From CAYMTN01 sp964393335 (GTDB lineage Bacteria > Chloroflexota > Anaerolineae > Aggregatilineales > Aggregatilineaceae), in NCBI GenBank assembly GCA_964393335.1, contig CAYMTN010000293.1, positions 1 through 6,012 of the forward strand: a stretch of 6,012 nt of DNA. The letters run 5' to 3'. The notes below the pieces were generated by a model that searched no databases, was not told where the DNA came from, and was given only the letters and a program-made list of their open reading frames with translations. This document shows, one piece after another, positions 1-6,012 of this stretch. Made by a program: the position numbers and the translations under genes. Position 1 is the first letter of the stretch, and every line of letters begins with the position of its first letter.

Positions 1-854
1 ACTACCAGGCGGTATACGAGCAGGATCGTCGACAGGGCCAACACGTACCTGAACAGTCGCCGGCCCTCATTTTTGGCATTGCTGAGTTGCAGAAGAAGAA
101 CCAGCCCAAAAAGGAGATAACTCTGGCGCGAAAGTGAGACAAAAACCGCCGGGGTGGCCAGGCCAATATAACTATAACCGACCAGATCGCCGTACAAATC
201 GTGGCGTGTGTTCAACAGGTAAAACGCAAATGGCAGAAGCGTGACCAGAATCGCGGCAGTCGCGTTAGTTCCCCCACCAACAGCGAGTTCTTTGCGGGAA
301 ACCTGCTCGAAAAAGTAGAAGTAGTTCACCAGGGCTGCGGCGACTACCCCACCGGCCACGAGGGCCATGACGATCTTGTTGATATACTCCACTGAATCGG
401 CAACATCGATCACCAGCATCGCCAGGAAATAGAGCTGGACAAGCTGAGTCACGCCGACAATGGTTTGGGACGTATCTCTGGCCCACCAGGTGGAGACGAC
501 CGCCAGAATCAAAAACACTAACCCTAACCTTGCAAGCGTCGATGAGAATATTCTCTCCCAGCTCTCCCGAAGCAGCAGTTTGCGGGCCAGCCAGGCGGCA
601 AATACCAGCACGCCTAAAATGCGCACCCCCGTGACCTCGCCGCCGACGACCACCACGTTTTGCAGGGGGATCGTGACCGCAATCATGATCAGGCCCCAGC
701 TTGGTTCGTGCAAAATAGCTATGACGACAGCCACCCCGACGACCAGGCCGAATGCTTGCGAGGTGCTGACAAACACACCCCACCCAAGCAGTATCGACCC
801 CAAAAGGCAGGCAACGATCAGCCAGGTTTGAACCATACGATTTGCAGAGATCAT
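1..854 (-). CDS. O-antigen ligase/polymerase-like integral membrane protein, N-terminal part (cut by left edge)
   Basis: The reverse strand stays open from the ATG at 854 to the window edge, giving 284 codons with no stop. The product is strongly hydrophobic, with about nine or ten likely membrane segments at roughly residues 9-30, 35-49, 54-71, 78-95, 107-124, 131-151, 160-181, 197-214, 224-241 and 244-257, and another starting near 269. A segment at 235-246 containing SLSR, followed by a hydrophobic stretch, resembles the conserved S/T-x-SR-x-x motif of the Wzy/WaaL (Wzy_C) family. Those proteins polymerise glycan repeats or ligate lipid-linked glycan to an acceptor on the outer face of the inner membrane. 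The start is supported by AGAAGG at 868-863, eight bases upstream. A second in-frame ATG lies at 836. The gap to the upstream mutase is 12 bases, so the gene is probably the last seen member of the same operon. The large periplasmic loop that helps diagnose the family lies outside the window, so ligase and polymerase cannot be told apart. Confidence 0.8.
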   Translation of the reverse strand, partial: MISANRMVQTWLIVACLLGSILLGWGVFVSTSQAFGLVVGVAVVIAILHEPSWGLIMIAVTIPLQNVVVVGGEVTGVRILGVLVFAAWLARKLLLRESWERIFSSTLARLGLVFLILAVVSTWWARDTSQTIVGVTQLVQLYFLAMLVIDVADSVEYINKIVMALVAGGVVAAALVNYFYFFEQVSRKELAVGGGTNATAAILVTLLPFAFYLLNTRHDLYGDLVGYSYIGLATPAVFVSLSRQSYLLFGLVLLLQLSNAKNEGRRLFRYVLALSTILLVYRLV

Positions 855-862
855 CTCATTCG

Positions 863-868
863 CCTTCT
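863..868 (-). promoter_or_regulatory. Ribosome-binding site of the membrane protein gene, overlapping the upstream stop
   Basis: AGAAGG reads on the minus strand from 868 to 863, eight bases before the ATG at 854. Its first two bases are the last two bases of the TAG stop (869-867) of the mutase gene. This fixes the start at 854 and suggests that ribosomes finishing the mutase can re-initiate on the membrane protein. Confidence 0.6.
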
Positions 869-2171
869 ACAGCGCGGGGTATTTTTCACGTAGCTCTTGG
901 GCAAGGACCAATCCCTTCATCACGCATTTGTCAGAATTGATGTATTCCCAATCGCCAAAACGCCCCAGCACGTACATGTCGTGGTGCACCATCCAGTCCT
1001 TGATGTGCTGCACCAGTTCTGGGCGGCGGTGTGTATAGACCGGATACGCATATTTTACATCGACATGATCCTGCCAGATCACATCATCTTGCGACTCCAA
1101 TACGCCGATTTCACAGAGGAAATCAATCGTGTTTTGGGCAATCAGAGTAACATCGACCGGCTTTTCGGGCGACAGTGATACTTCAGCCATGATGGCATGG
1201 TGCGGTCTGGCACGCAGCGTTTCCGACGAATTATGATTGAGCGCGATCTTGTGTGAATAAATGCCGGGGTCAGCCACATAGATGCGCTGGATCGATGTTT
1301 CTAACCGTCGCCCAACGAGCAAAAGCTCTACGCGGAGCGACATATACTCAAGCTGATCGGAAGCTGCCACGACATCGGACGGCGTGCCTGCGACGAGACG
1401 CGTCAGCACCGGCAGCGGCATGGTCGATACCAGGAACTCCCATTCAAACTCCTGCCCATCTTCGGTGACAGCAAGATGCCTGCCAGGGTCAATACGCACG
1501 ATGCCGCTGTTCAGGCGCACATCGGGCAGATGAGGCACGAAGCTTCTGTAGATTTCTTCGTACCCGCCTGTTTTGGGATAGCCTACGTAGGTATCCGACT
1601 GTAATGGCTTGCGCTGGCCACCCTTCAACTCGAAGGTTTGTTTCTCGCCTTTGGGGGCTGCCACCCGTTCGGAGATCCATTCGCACGAGATTCCGGTAAT
1701 ATCGCGCGCCCAGAGTTTGCGATTATAGGGCAGCATGAAATATTCCGCGATCCCTGAGCCAAATTTGCGTAAGATATATTCTTCGAAATTCTTTGCTTCG
1801 GCAGCATGCCCTGCCGCGTTCTCCAATCCCGATTGGCACGCCGCCACGATTTCCGGGTCTGGAATCTGGTCAAAGTTTTGCTGAAACGGGTACGGTATCA
1901 GGACTCCGGTGGAGTAGATGCGCGCATCACGCTTCTGGAGATACAACCCCTCATCCAACAGGTCTTCGACCAGGGCGCGCACTTCAGGATGCGGTGTGTG
2001 GAAAGAATGCCCCCCAATGTCAAAGACGCCGCCGTCGTATTCTATTGACCTGCACAACCCTCCCACGGCAGCTTCTTTTTCGAGGACAATCACGTCATCG
2101 CCCAACCCGTATGCCAGAGCCAATCCTGAAGGACCCGCGCCGATGATCAATGCCTGCGATTTTATTGCCAC
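867..2171 (-). CDS. FAD-dependent UDP-galactopyranose mutase-like protein (eukaryotic-type subgroup)
   Basis: This 434-residue flavoprotein has a dinucleotide-binding GAGPSG at 11-16, an acidic residue ending the second strand (E31), GGLCRS at 37-42 and GGHSFH at 53-58. It matches what I recall of Aspergillus fumigatus UDP-galactopyranose mutase, block by block: H55 for H63, YPFQ at 94-97 for Y104 and Q107, PYN..LW at 148-154 for N163 and W167, ERVAAP at 168-173 for R182, Y376 for Y419, and GRFGDWEY at 403-410 ending in Y410 for Y453. The Y376-Y410 spacing of 34 equals the fungal spacing. The family converts UDP-galactopyranose to UDP-galactofuranose in the cytosol using reduced FAD. The mobile-loop arginine (fungal R327) cannot be placed with certainty near 276-289. 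The start is GTG at 2171, with AAGGGGAAA at 2185-2177 just upstream. It lies 18 bases after the upstream glycosyltransferase gene. Bacterial relatives are often labelled only as FAD-dependent or protoporphyrinogen oxidase-like, and another UDP-sugar substrate is possible. Confidence 0.85.
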   Translation of the reverse strand: MAIKSQALIIGAGPSGLALAYGLGDDVIVLEKEAAVGGLCRSIEYDGGVFDIGGHSFHTPHPEVRALVEDLLDEGLYLQKRDARIYSTGVLIPYPFQQNFDQIPDPEIVAACQSGLENAAGHAAEAKNFEEYILRKFGSGIAEYFMLPYNRKLWARDITGISCEWISERVAAPKGEKQTFELKGGQRKPLQSDTYVGYPKTGGYEEIYRSFVPHLPDVRLNSGIVRIDPGRHLAVTEDGQEFEWEFLVSTMPLPVLTRLVAGTPSDVVAASDQLEYMSLRVELLLVGRRLETSIQRIYVADPGIYSHKIALNHNSSETLRARPHHAIMAEVSLSPEKPVDVTLIAQNTIDFLCEIGVLESQDDVIWQDHVDVKYAYPVYTHRRPELVQHIKDWMVHHDMYVLGRFGDWEYINSDKCVMKGLVLAQELREKYPAL

Positions 2172-2176
2172 AAGTG

Positions 2177-2185
2177 TTTCCCCTT
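2177..2185 (-). promoter_or_regulatory. Ribosome-binding site deciding the GTG start of the mutase-like gene
   Basis: The minus strand reads AAGGGGAAA from 2185 to 2177, six bases before the GTG at 2171. It is the strongest purine-rich site in the 18-base gap after the TAA of the upstream gene (2192-2190). It supports GTG rather than a later start, which would cut into the FAD-binding fold. Confidence 0.55.
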
Positions 2186-2189
2186 ACGT

Positions 2190-3431
2190 TTATCTGGATA
2201 ACTCACGATACAAGGCCGCATAACGATCTAGACTCTGCTCAATTGACATGTGTTCGTTCATCCATTTCCAGGCAGCCTGGCTAAAATGGTCCCGGTCTGC
2301 CGGGGAGTTTAGCAGCGATTCGATGGCTACACTCAACTTGTCTGGGTCCCGGTCGCTCAATATGTACTGCTCGCCTGGCCGGCCAAATTCCTCAGGCAGA
2401 CCAAGAAAAGGCAGCATGATCACAGGCACGCGCGACGCCATCGCTTCGGGCACCACATTGGGCATCCCCTCACGCAGCGATGTAAAAACAAACAGGTCTG
2501 CGGCGCGTAGATAGTACTCTGGATTGGAGACGGAACCAACAAAATGAATGCGTTGCGCTGCGCCCGACATCTCGACCAGGTTCTGGATTTTGCGCCCGAA
2601 ATCGGCCAGAAAATCGTAGGCGAGATCGTGCCGGGGTCCGACAAAAACGACATGCAAACCCGGATGGCGGGGTGCCAGGCGGGCAAACGCTTCTAACAGC
2701 AGCTCCGGGGCTTTACGCGGTGTGATTGGCCCGATCGACAGAAGCACCGCCGCATCATTCGGGATGTCCAGTTCGCGGCGGATACCCTCTCGTTCGTCGC
2801 TGGTGTTGGGCGGGCGAAACCGCTCCGTATCGACGCCATTCGGAATAACCTCAATCCGCGCCGTCACGCCCAGATCACGTAATGTGCGGCGCATGACATC
2901 GCTGCTCACGACGATACAATCCATGAACTGGTACGGCACACGCCAGACGACACGCTGCACCGCGCGTTTCAGCCGGTGGGAGGAAAACGCGCCCAACATC
3001 GTATGTGTGTAAAGCAGCGGAATACCCATCCGCCGAAGCTGGTAGAGCCAGGGAACAGACCATAACGGGATGGACAAAAAATGGATGACGTCGGGCGGAT
3101 TCTCCAGTTGCCTGCAAAAACGAACGAGCGTTTGGTTATAGATGGCGTGCCGTCTGATACGGTTTTCATCGGGCAGCCGCACGCACTGAACGGTCACATT
3201 ATTGACCGTTTGGGCCGGTAACATGGCCCCTGGTGGCAGTGTTTCCCAGTCGATACGCATGTCCGACGATTTGGCCTCGCCCAGATCGGGCGTTCCACTA
3301 AAAACCCACATGTCGATGCCGCGCTGCCGGAAACCGGGCATGTATCGCTGGAAACGTATCGCTGGCCCGGAATAAACCGGAAAAAAGGTTCGCGGCGCAA
3401 GGGCAACCGTATACCGTTGTGAGTCAGTCAT
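2190..3431 (-). CDS. GT4-type (GT-B fold) glycosyltransferase, second of two
   Basis: Numbered from the ATG at 3431, the protein has 413 residues, a normal length for a GT4 retaining glycosyltransferase, a family that moves a sugar from a nucleotide donor to a cytoplasmic, often lipid-linked acceptor. The N-terminal acceptor domain carries a loop PVYSGPAIRFQRY at 18-30, in the place where this family has its glycine-rich donor loop. The domain junction shows VIPNGVDTERF at 195-205. The donor domain has SIGPITPRKAPELLLEAF at 232-249, with the usual R/K pair at 239-240, FVGP at 263-266, and the classical E-x7-E motif at E321 and E329 (EGMPNVVPEAMA). No membrane segment or signal peptide is evident. 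A GTG nine bases upstream (3440) would overlap the previous TGA and add three residues. I prefer the ATG because the purine run AGAAAAG (3446-3440) sits eight bases before it. Donor and acceptor cannot be read from sequence. Confidence 0.9.
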   Translation of the reverse strand: MTDSQRYTVALAPRTFFPVYSGPAIRFQRYMPGFRQRGIDMWVFSGTPDLGEAKSSDMRIDWETLPPGAMLPAQTVNNVTVQCVRLPDENRIRRHAIYNQTLVRFCRQLENPPDVIHFLSIPLWSVPWLYQLRRMGIPLLYTHTMLGAFSSHRLKRAVQRVVWRVPYQFMDCIVVSSDVMRRTLRDLGVTARIEVIPNGVDTERFRPPNTSDEREGIRRELDIPNDAAVLLSIGPITPRKAPELLLEAFARLAPRHPGLHVVFVGPRHDLAYDFLADFGRKIQNLVEMSGAAQRIHFVGSVSNPEYYLRAADLFVFTSLREGMPNVVPEAMASRVPVIMLPFLGLPEEFGRPGEQYILSDRDPDKLSVAIESLLNSPADRDHFSQAAWKWMNEHMSIEQSLDRYAALYRELSR

Positions 3432-3436
3432 CTGTA

Positions 3437-4531
3437 TCACTTTTCTAGCACGTGGTCGATCACAGCGCCGATTTGATCGGCAGTGGTGGCGGCAGAAAAA
3501 CGCCGCCGGGCCAACCGTGCGCCGGCGTCACCCATCTGCGTCCGAGTTTCAGAATCGGTAACCAGGGCCAGCAGGTTTTCCGCCAGAGGGCGAACATCAC
3601 CCCTGAGAACCAGCAAGCCGGTTTCTCCGCTTAACACGGATTCGCTCACTCCGTCCGTAGCAAAACCCACGACGGGTAACCCGGCAGCCATCGCTTCGAT
3701 TACGGCTCGCGGATGCGGATCTCGCTCCGCCGTGTGTAACAAGATGTCACTGCCTGACAATAAGCGCATCACGTCCTGGCGGAACCCTAGAAGCGTGATC
3801 CGCTCGTCGAGCTTGCCCTCACGAATCCGGGTGCGGACGTGTTCCACGTAAGCGGCATCACGATCCAGGCTGCCGATGAGCAGCAAATGGATATTTGGTG
3901 CATGCTGTACCGCCTGCGCCAGCGCCTCGACCCCGTAAAGCTGTCCCTTGCGGGCGCAGAGATGGCCCAGGCTGACCACCACCACACTGTCGGGCGGCAA
4001 TCCACACTCGCCCAGCACATAAGCCCGATCAGCCTCGCGGTCGAAGGTATAGCCGTCCAGCGGCACCCCATTGTAGACGACATGCAGCCGTCCGGGTTTC
4101 ACAAATCGTTTGATAGACTCCGCGCACGCCTGCGAAACCGCGACGACGGAATCGGCCAGCCGCAAAAACCCCATCTGCCGCCAGGTTTTGCCCCATCCCA
4201 TTTCGCGCACGTGAACAATAACGGGAACACGCGCCAATTTGGCCGCGATCAACGCATTGCGAGAACTGCCGTGCGTGCTGTTGCCGTACACCACATCGAA
4301 TTGCCCGCTCCGGATCAGCCGCCACATGGCCGGAATGGCCTGCCGGTTGAGTGCGGGCAGGCTGTGGAATGGAATACCGGCTTCAGTTAGCTTGTCTGAG
4401 AACAGCCCGTGCCCCGGCAGCAGAACCGCCACATCATACTGTTCGCGGAGGTAGCCGAGCAAAAGCCAGAGGCTGTTTGTGGGGCCGGTCCAGTCCGCCG
4501 TATAGGAAACAAACAACACGCGAGAGGGCAT
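3437..4531 (-). CDS. GT4-type (GT-B fold) glycosyltransferase, first of two
   Basis: The 364-residue product starts MPSRVLFVSY, a typical first strand of a GT-B enzyme, with GPTNSL at 16-21 as the likely N-terminal donor loop. VHVREMGWGK at 107-116 and AVSQACAESI at 131-140 match the acceptor domain of GT4 enzymes, and VVYNGVPLDG at 151-160 marks the domain junction. The donor domain shows SLGHLCARKGQ at 187-197 (R194, K195), LLIGSLDRD at 217-225 and the active-site stretch DPHPRAVIEAMAAGLPVV at 271-288. In this stretch the usual E-x7-E is D271-x7-E279. The reading frame stays open back to 4684, but the extra 51 residues lie over the methyltransferase gene and do not resemble a glycosyltransferase. 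The ATG at 4531 is therefore chosen, with AGAAG at 4543-4539 upstream. Only one base separates it from the methyltransferase stop, so translation is probably coupled. The sugar specificity is unknown. Confidence 0.9.
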   Translation of the reverse strand: MPSRVLFVSYTADWTGPTNSLWLLLGYLREQYDVAVLLPGHGLFSDKLTEAGIPFHSLPALNRQAIPAMWRLIRSGQFDVVYGNSTHGSSRNALIAAKLARVPVIVHVREMGWGKTWRQMGFLRLADSVVAVSQACAESIKRFVKPGRLHVVYNGVPLDGYTFDREADRAYVLGECGLPPDSVVVVSLGHLCARKGQLYGVEALAQAVQHAPNIHLLLIGSLDRDAAYVEHVRTRIREGKLDERITLLGFRQDVMRLLSGSDILLHTAERDPHPRAVIEAMAAGLPVVGFATDGVSESVLSGETGLLVLRGDVRPLAENLLALVTDSETRTQMGDAGARLARRRFSAATTADQIGAVIDHVLEK

Positions 4532-4532
4532 A

Positions 4533-5468
4533 TCATTTCTTCTGAGCACGAAACACGACGGCAGGCGCAAAACGGATTTTTTCGTATTCTTTGAAGCTAA
4601 ATTGGAACTGGGGATCAAATCGCTCGGTCGGTGCGTCCGGCGCGATCCCGGTACGCAGCGACCATAATCTGGCTCGAACGGCATTGAGCACCTGGTCGAA
4701 TGCGCCGTAAACCGCCCGGCTGATCCGGCGCGACCCCAACGGCATCAGCGTCCCGCAAAACGTGTAGGATAAACTCTGCGCGCCAGCGGGTTTGTCCATC
4801 TCCAGCCCATAAGCGGCCAAAAGCTGCTCGACCCCTTTATAACTCATGTGGAAATAGGACTGGTGGAAAGGCTTCAAAAAAGCCACCGAGCCACCGAACC
4901 AACCGCCCGGTTTTAAGACGCGAGAAATTTCGCTTGCGGCGATCCAGGGCGCATGTAGATGCTCAAGCACTTGCATCGAGAATACAACGTCATATTCCGC
5001 GTCTTGTATGGGCAGACAATGAGCATCCGCCAGAAAATCGGTCCCCAACGAGCGCACAATGTCGAAAGCTGCCACATCAAACCCTAACTGCTGCAGATAG
5101 GGTACTTCTCCTGCGTCGCCGCACCCCACCAGCAAGAGCCGTTTTCCATCGGCTGCCAGGGGGCGTAATAGCTCCTCAATGTGATATTCTCCCCAATGAT
5201 AGCGCCCCCCCGCCTTGCTGGTGATGCGAACTCTCCCCGCCTGGCGGGTCTTCTCATCTCGCTGGACATGTCCGGCGAGCGTTTCGGCAGGAAAAAGGAA
5301 TGGCAATCCTTCAATCACCGGAAACGACTCGCCACAATGGGCGCATGTCAGGGACTCAGACGCGCCGCGTTCTAACGCCCCTTGACGGCATTCGGGACAG
5401 CGCAGCAGGGGCATCAGCACATCGAGCCTGTCGCCCACTGCATTTGGTGACTTTTCGTAATCGTTCAT
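4533..5468 (-). CDS. SAM-dependent methyltransferase with N-terminal zinc-ribbon segment
   Basis: Numbered from the ATG at 5468, the protein has 311 residues. Residues 21-60 form a small Trm112/YcaR-like segment: CPEC at 24-27, CAHC at 42-45, then FPVIEGLPFLFP. The four cysteines are spaced to hold one zinc. A class I (Rossmann) methyltransferase domain follows: motif I LLLVGCGDAG at 111-120, an acidic ribose-binding residue at about D136, the DAEYDVVFSMQVLEHL block at 157-172 and RVLKPGGW at 183-190, which together form the Methyltransf_11-type pattern. The C-terminal 90 residues are less conserved and may shape the acceptor pocket. It probably methylates a sugar or another intermediate of the cluster product in the cytosol, but the acceptor cannot be read. 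An in-frame GTG at 5492 exists. The ATG is preferred because AGGTGG lies at 5479-5474, five bases upstream. It is the first gene of the tightly packed run. Confidence 0.88.
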   Translation of the reverse strand: MNDYEKSPNAVGDRLDVLMPLLRCPECRQGALERGASESLTCAHCGESFPVIEGLPFLFPAETLAGHVQRDEKTRQAGRVRITSKAGGRYHWGEYHIEELLRPLAADGKRLLLVGCGDAGEVPYLQQLGFDVAAFDIVRSLGTDFLADAHCLPIQDAEYDVVFSMQVLEHLHAPWIAASEISRVLKPGGWFGGSVAFLKPFHQSYFHMSYKGVEQLLAAYGLEMDKPAGAQSLSYTFCGTLMPLGSRRISRAVYGAFDQVLNAVRARLWSLRTGIAPDAPTERFDPQFQFSFKEYEKIRFAPAVVFRAQKK

Positions 5469-5691
5469 CCTACCCACCTGCGCAGGCCGCACACGCCATA
5501 CACGTCATCTGGTGCAGTTGAGCTTCGTTATCTCGTCGCTTCAACATCGGTTCGCGCTTTCGCTTGTATGTTTTCGTTAGAATCGTACGACCAACTGGAA
5601 AAGGGTTGACCGCCATCTGAACAGCCTGATTTCTAAAGCGTAAAGTGGCTGGAATCCTTACCAGGAACTGGCTACACGTGGAATTTACTTT
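5469..5691 (-). other. Intergenic region of 223 bases, likely leader of the methyltransferase operon
   Basis: This is the only gap longer than 20 bases in the window. It lies between the TGA of the right-edge gene (5694-5692) and the methyltransferase ATG. I find no convincing sigma-70 promoter on the minus strand and no GC-rich stem followed by a T-run. The only near symmetry is CCAGTTCCTGG (5670-5660), a four-base stem with a three-base loop, which is too weak to call a terminator. The methyltransferase-proximal third can be read as a 25-codon open frame (ATG at 5547, TAG at 5472-5470) with a cysteine-rich end. Its reality is uncertain and it is discussed as a finding. A promoter here is inferred only from the gap. 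Confidence 0.5.
5474..5479 (-). promoter_or_regulatory. Ribosome-binding site deciding the methyltransferase start
   Basis: AGGTGG on the minus strand lies five bases before the ATG at 5468. The alternative in-frame GTG at 5492 has no comparable site upstream, so the shorter 311-residue product is favoured. Confidence 0.6.
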
Positions 5692-6012
5692 TCACCGGTC
5701 AGAGACCAAACGTGACCTCCACGTTTTCAGTGTTTTGAGATACTTTGAGGACCGGCGAAACCTGTGCGTAGCATATTGTAGCCAACGTCTCATGCCGTAA
5801 CGCCGCAGCCCCACAATATCAACCTCGTCGGGCGGGTTTTCGCCAAAATACGCCGCCAGAAATTCAGCGACCGCGGGCGGATGTTTTTGTTCCAGGACAA
5901 ACTGGCGCAGAGGAATGAGCGTGTACGATGCGTCCGTATCGAGTGTGACAGGCCCTGGGGGGCGTTTATGCAAACGCGCTTGAGCGTTTTCCAGACGCCG
6001 TTTTTTGGCCAA
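5692..6012 (-). CDS. Unrecognised basic protein, C-terminal part (cut by right edge)
   Basis: The frame is open from the window edge to a TGA at 5694-5692, giving 106 codons. The first visible codon is TTG, which could be a start, but no upstream sequence is available to judge it, so this is most likely the end of a longer gene. The visible part begins with a basic stretch (KKRRLENAQARLHKR near residues 3-17). A less charged middle follows, with TLIPLRQFVLEQKHPPAVAEF around 31-51 and the acidic PPDEVDIV near 60-67. It ends in a strongly basic tail of about 35 residues rich in R, K, W and Y, with repeated RR and short K/R spacings. There is no membrane segment, cysteine cluster or catalytic motif that I recognise. 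Being upstream on the same strand, it may belong to the same glycan cluster, but the 223-base gap separates it from the tightly packed genes. I assign no function. Confidence 0.65.
   Translation of the reverse strand: MAKKRRLENAQARLHKRPPGPVTLDTDASYTLIPLRQFVLEQKHPPAVAEFLAAYFGENPPDEVDIVGLRRYGMRRWLQYATHRFRRSSKYLKTLKTWRSRLVSDR

Noticed and set aside
265..783. 172-codon open frame on the minus strand
   Set aside because: It is in a different frame from the 284-codon membrane protein that fills the same region. Its product is rich in R, G and C, has no coherent domain, and looks like a frame shadow.
2243..2248. TTGACA on the plus strand
   Set aside because: It lies inside the coding region of the second GT4 gene, antisense, with no matching -10 element at 16-18 bases, and is expected by chance.
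3839..4390. 183-codon open frame on the plus strand
   Set aside because: It lies antisense to the well-supported first GT4 gene and has no recognisable motif, so it is a codon-bias shadow.
4532..4684. 51-residue N-terminal extension of the first GT4 protein
   Set aside because: It overlaps the end of the methyltransferase gene and does not resemble a glycosyltransferase N-terminus. The ATG at 4531 begins a typical first beta strand and has an upstream ribosome-binding site.
5469..5492. GTG start at 5492 for the methyltransferase
   Set aside because: There is no ribosome-binding site upstream of the GTG, while AGGTGG lies five bases before the ATG at 5468.
5605..5633. TTGACC on the plus strand as a promoter -35 element
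   Set aside because: No acceptable -10 element follows at normal spacing and no plus-strand gene lies downstream.
5660..5670. CCAGTTCCTGG as a terminator after the right-edge gene
   Set aside because: A stem of four base pairs with a three-base loop and no following T-run is too weak for an intrinsic terminator.

Overview
The window looks like part of a bacterial cell-surface polysaccharide (exopolysaccharide or O-antigen type) cluster. Every gene I can support reads on the minus strand, so transcription runs from high to low coordinates. I see no rRNA, tRNA, CRISPR array, insertion sequence or phage gene. The DNA is moderately GC-rich by eye. GTG starts, short gaps and overlapping stop/start signals are bacterial features. 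The style of the glycosyltransferases and the presence of a eukaryotic-type UDP-galactopyranose mutase relative would suit Chloroflexota or another environmental lineage. That placement is a low-confidence guess and is not proved by the sequence.

Layout in transcription order: (1) 6012-5692, the C-terminal 106 codons of an unrecognised, very basic protein cut by the right edge. (2) 5691-5469, a 223-base gap, the only sizeable non-coding stretch. It is the likely place for a promoter or leader of what follows, although I find no convincing promoter or terminator in it. (3) 5468-4533, a SAM-dependent methyltransferase with an N-terminal four-cysteine zinc-ribbon segment. (4) 4531-3437, a GT4-type glycosyltransferase. 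(5) 3431 (or 3440)-2190, a second GT4-type glycosyltransferase. (6) 2171-867, an FAD enzyme related to eukaryotic-type UDP-galactopyranose mutase. (7) 854-1, the N-terminal 284 residues of a multi-pass membrane protein of the O-antigen ligase/polymerase type, cut by the left edge.

Genes 3 to 7 are separated by 1, 5 (or an overlap), 18 and 12 bases. Most have their ribosome-binding site inside or touching the end of the upstream gene, so they very probably form one operon. A working model (inference): the mutase makes a furanose nucleotide sugar, probably UDP-galactofuranose. The two GT4 enzymes add sugars to a lipid-linked oligosaccharide on the cytoplasmic face of the membrane. The methyltransferase modifies a sugar or another cluster intermediate. 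The membrane protein polymerises the finished repeat or ligates it to its acceptor.

Nothing here needs a wholly new system to explain it. The points most worth a second look are the near-complete eukaryotic-type mutase active site in a bacterial glycan operon, the zinc-ribbon/methyltransferase fusion, a possible 25-codon cysteine-rich leader peptide directly before the methyltransferase, and the unrecognised basic protein at the right edge.
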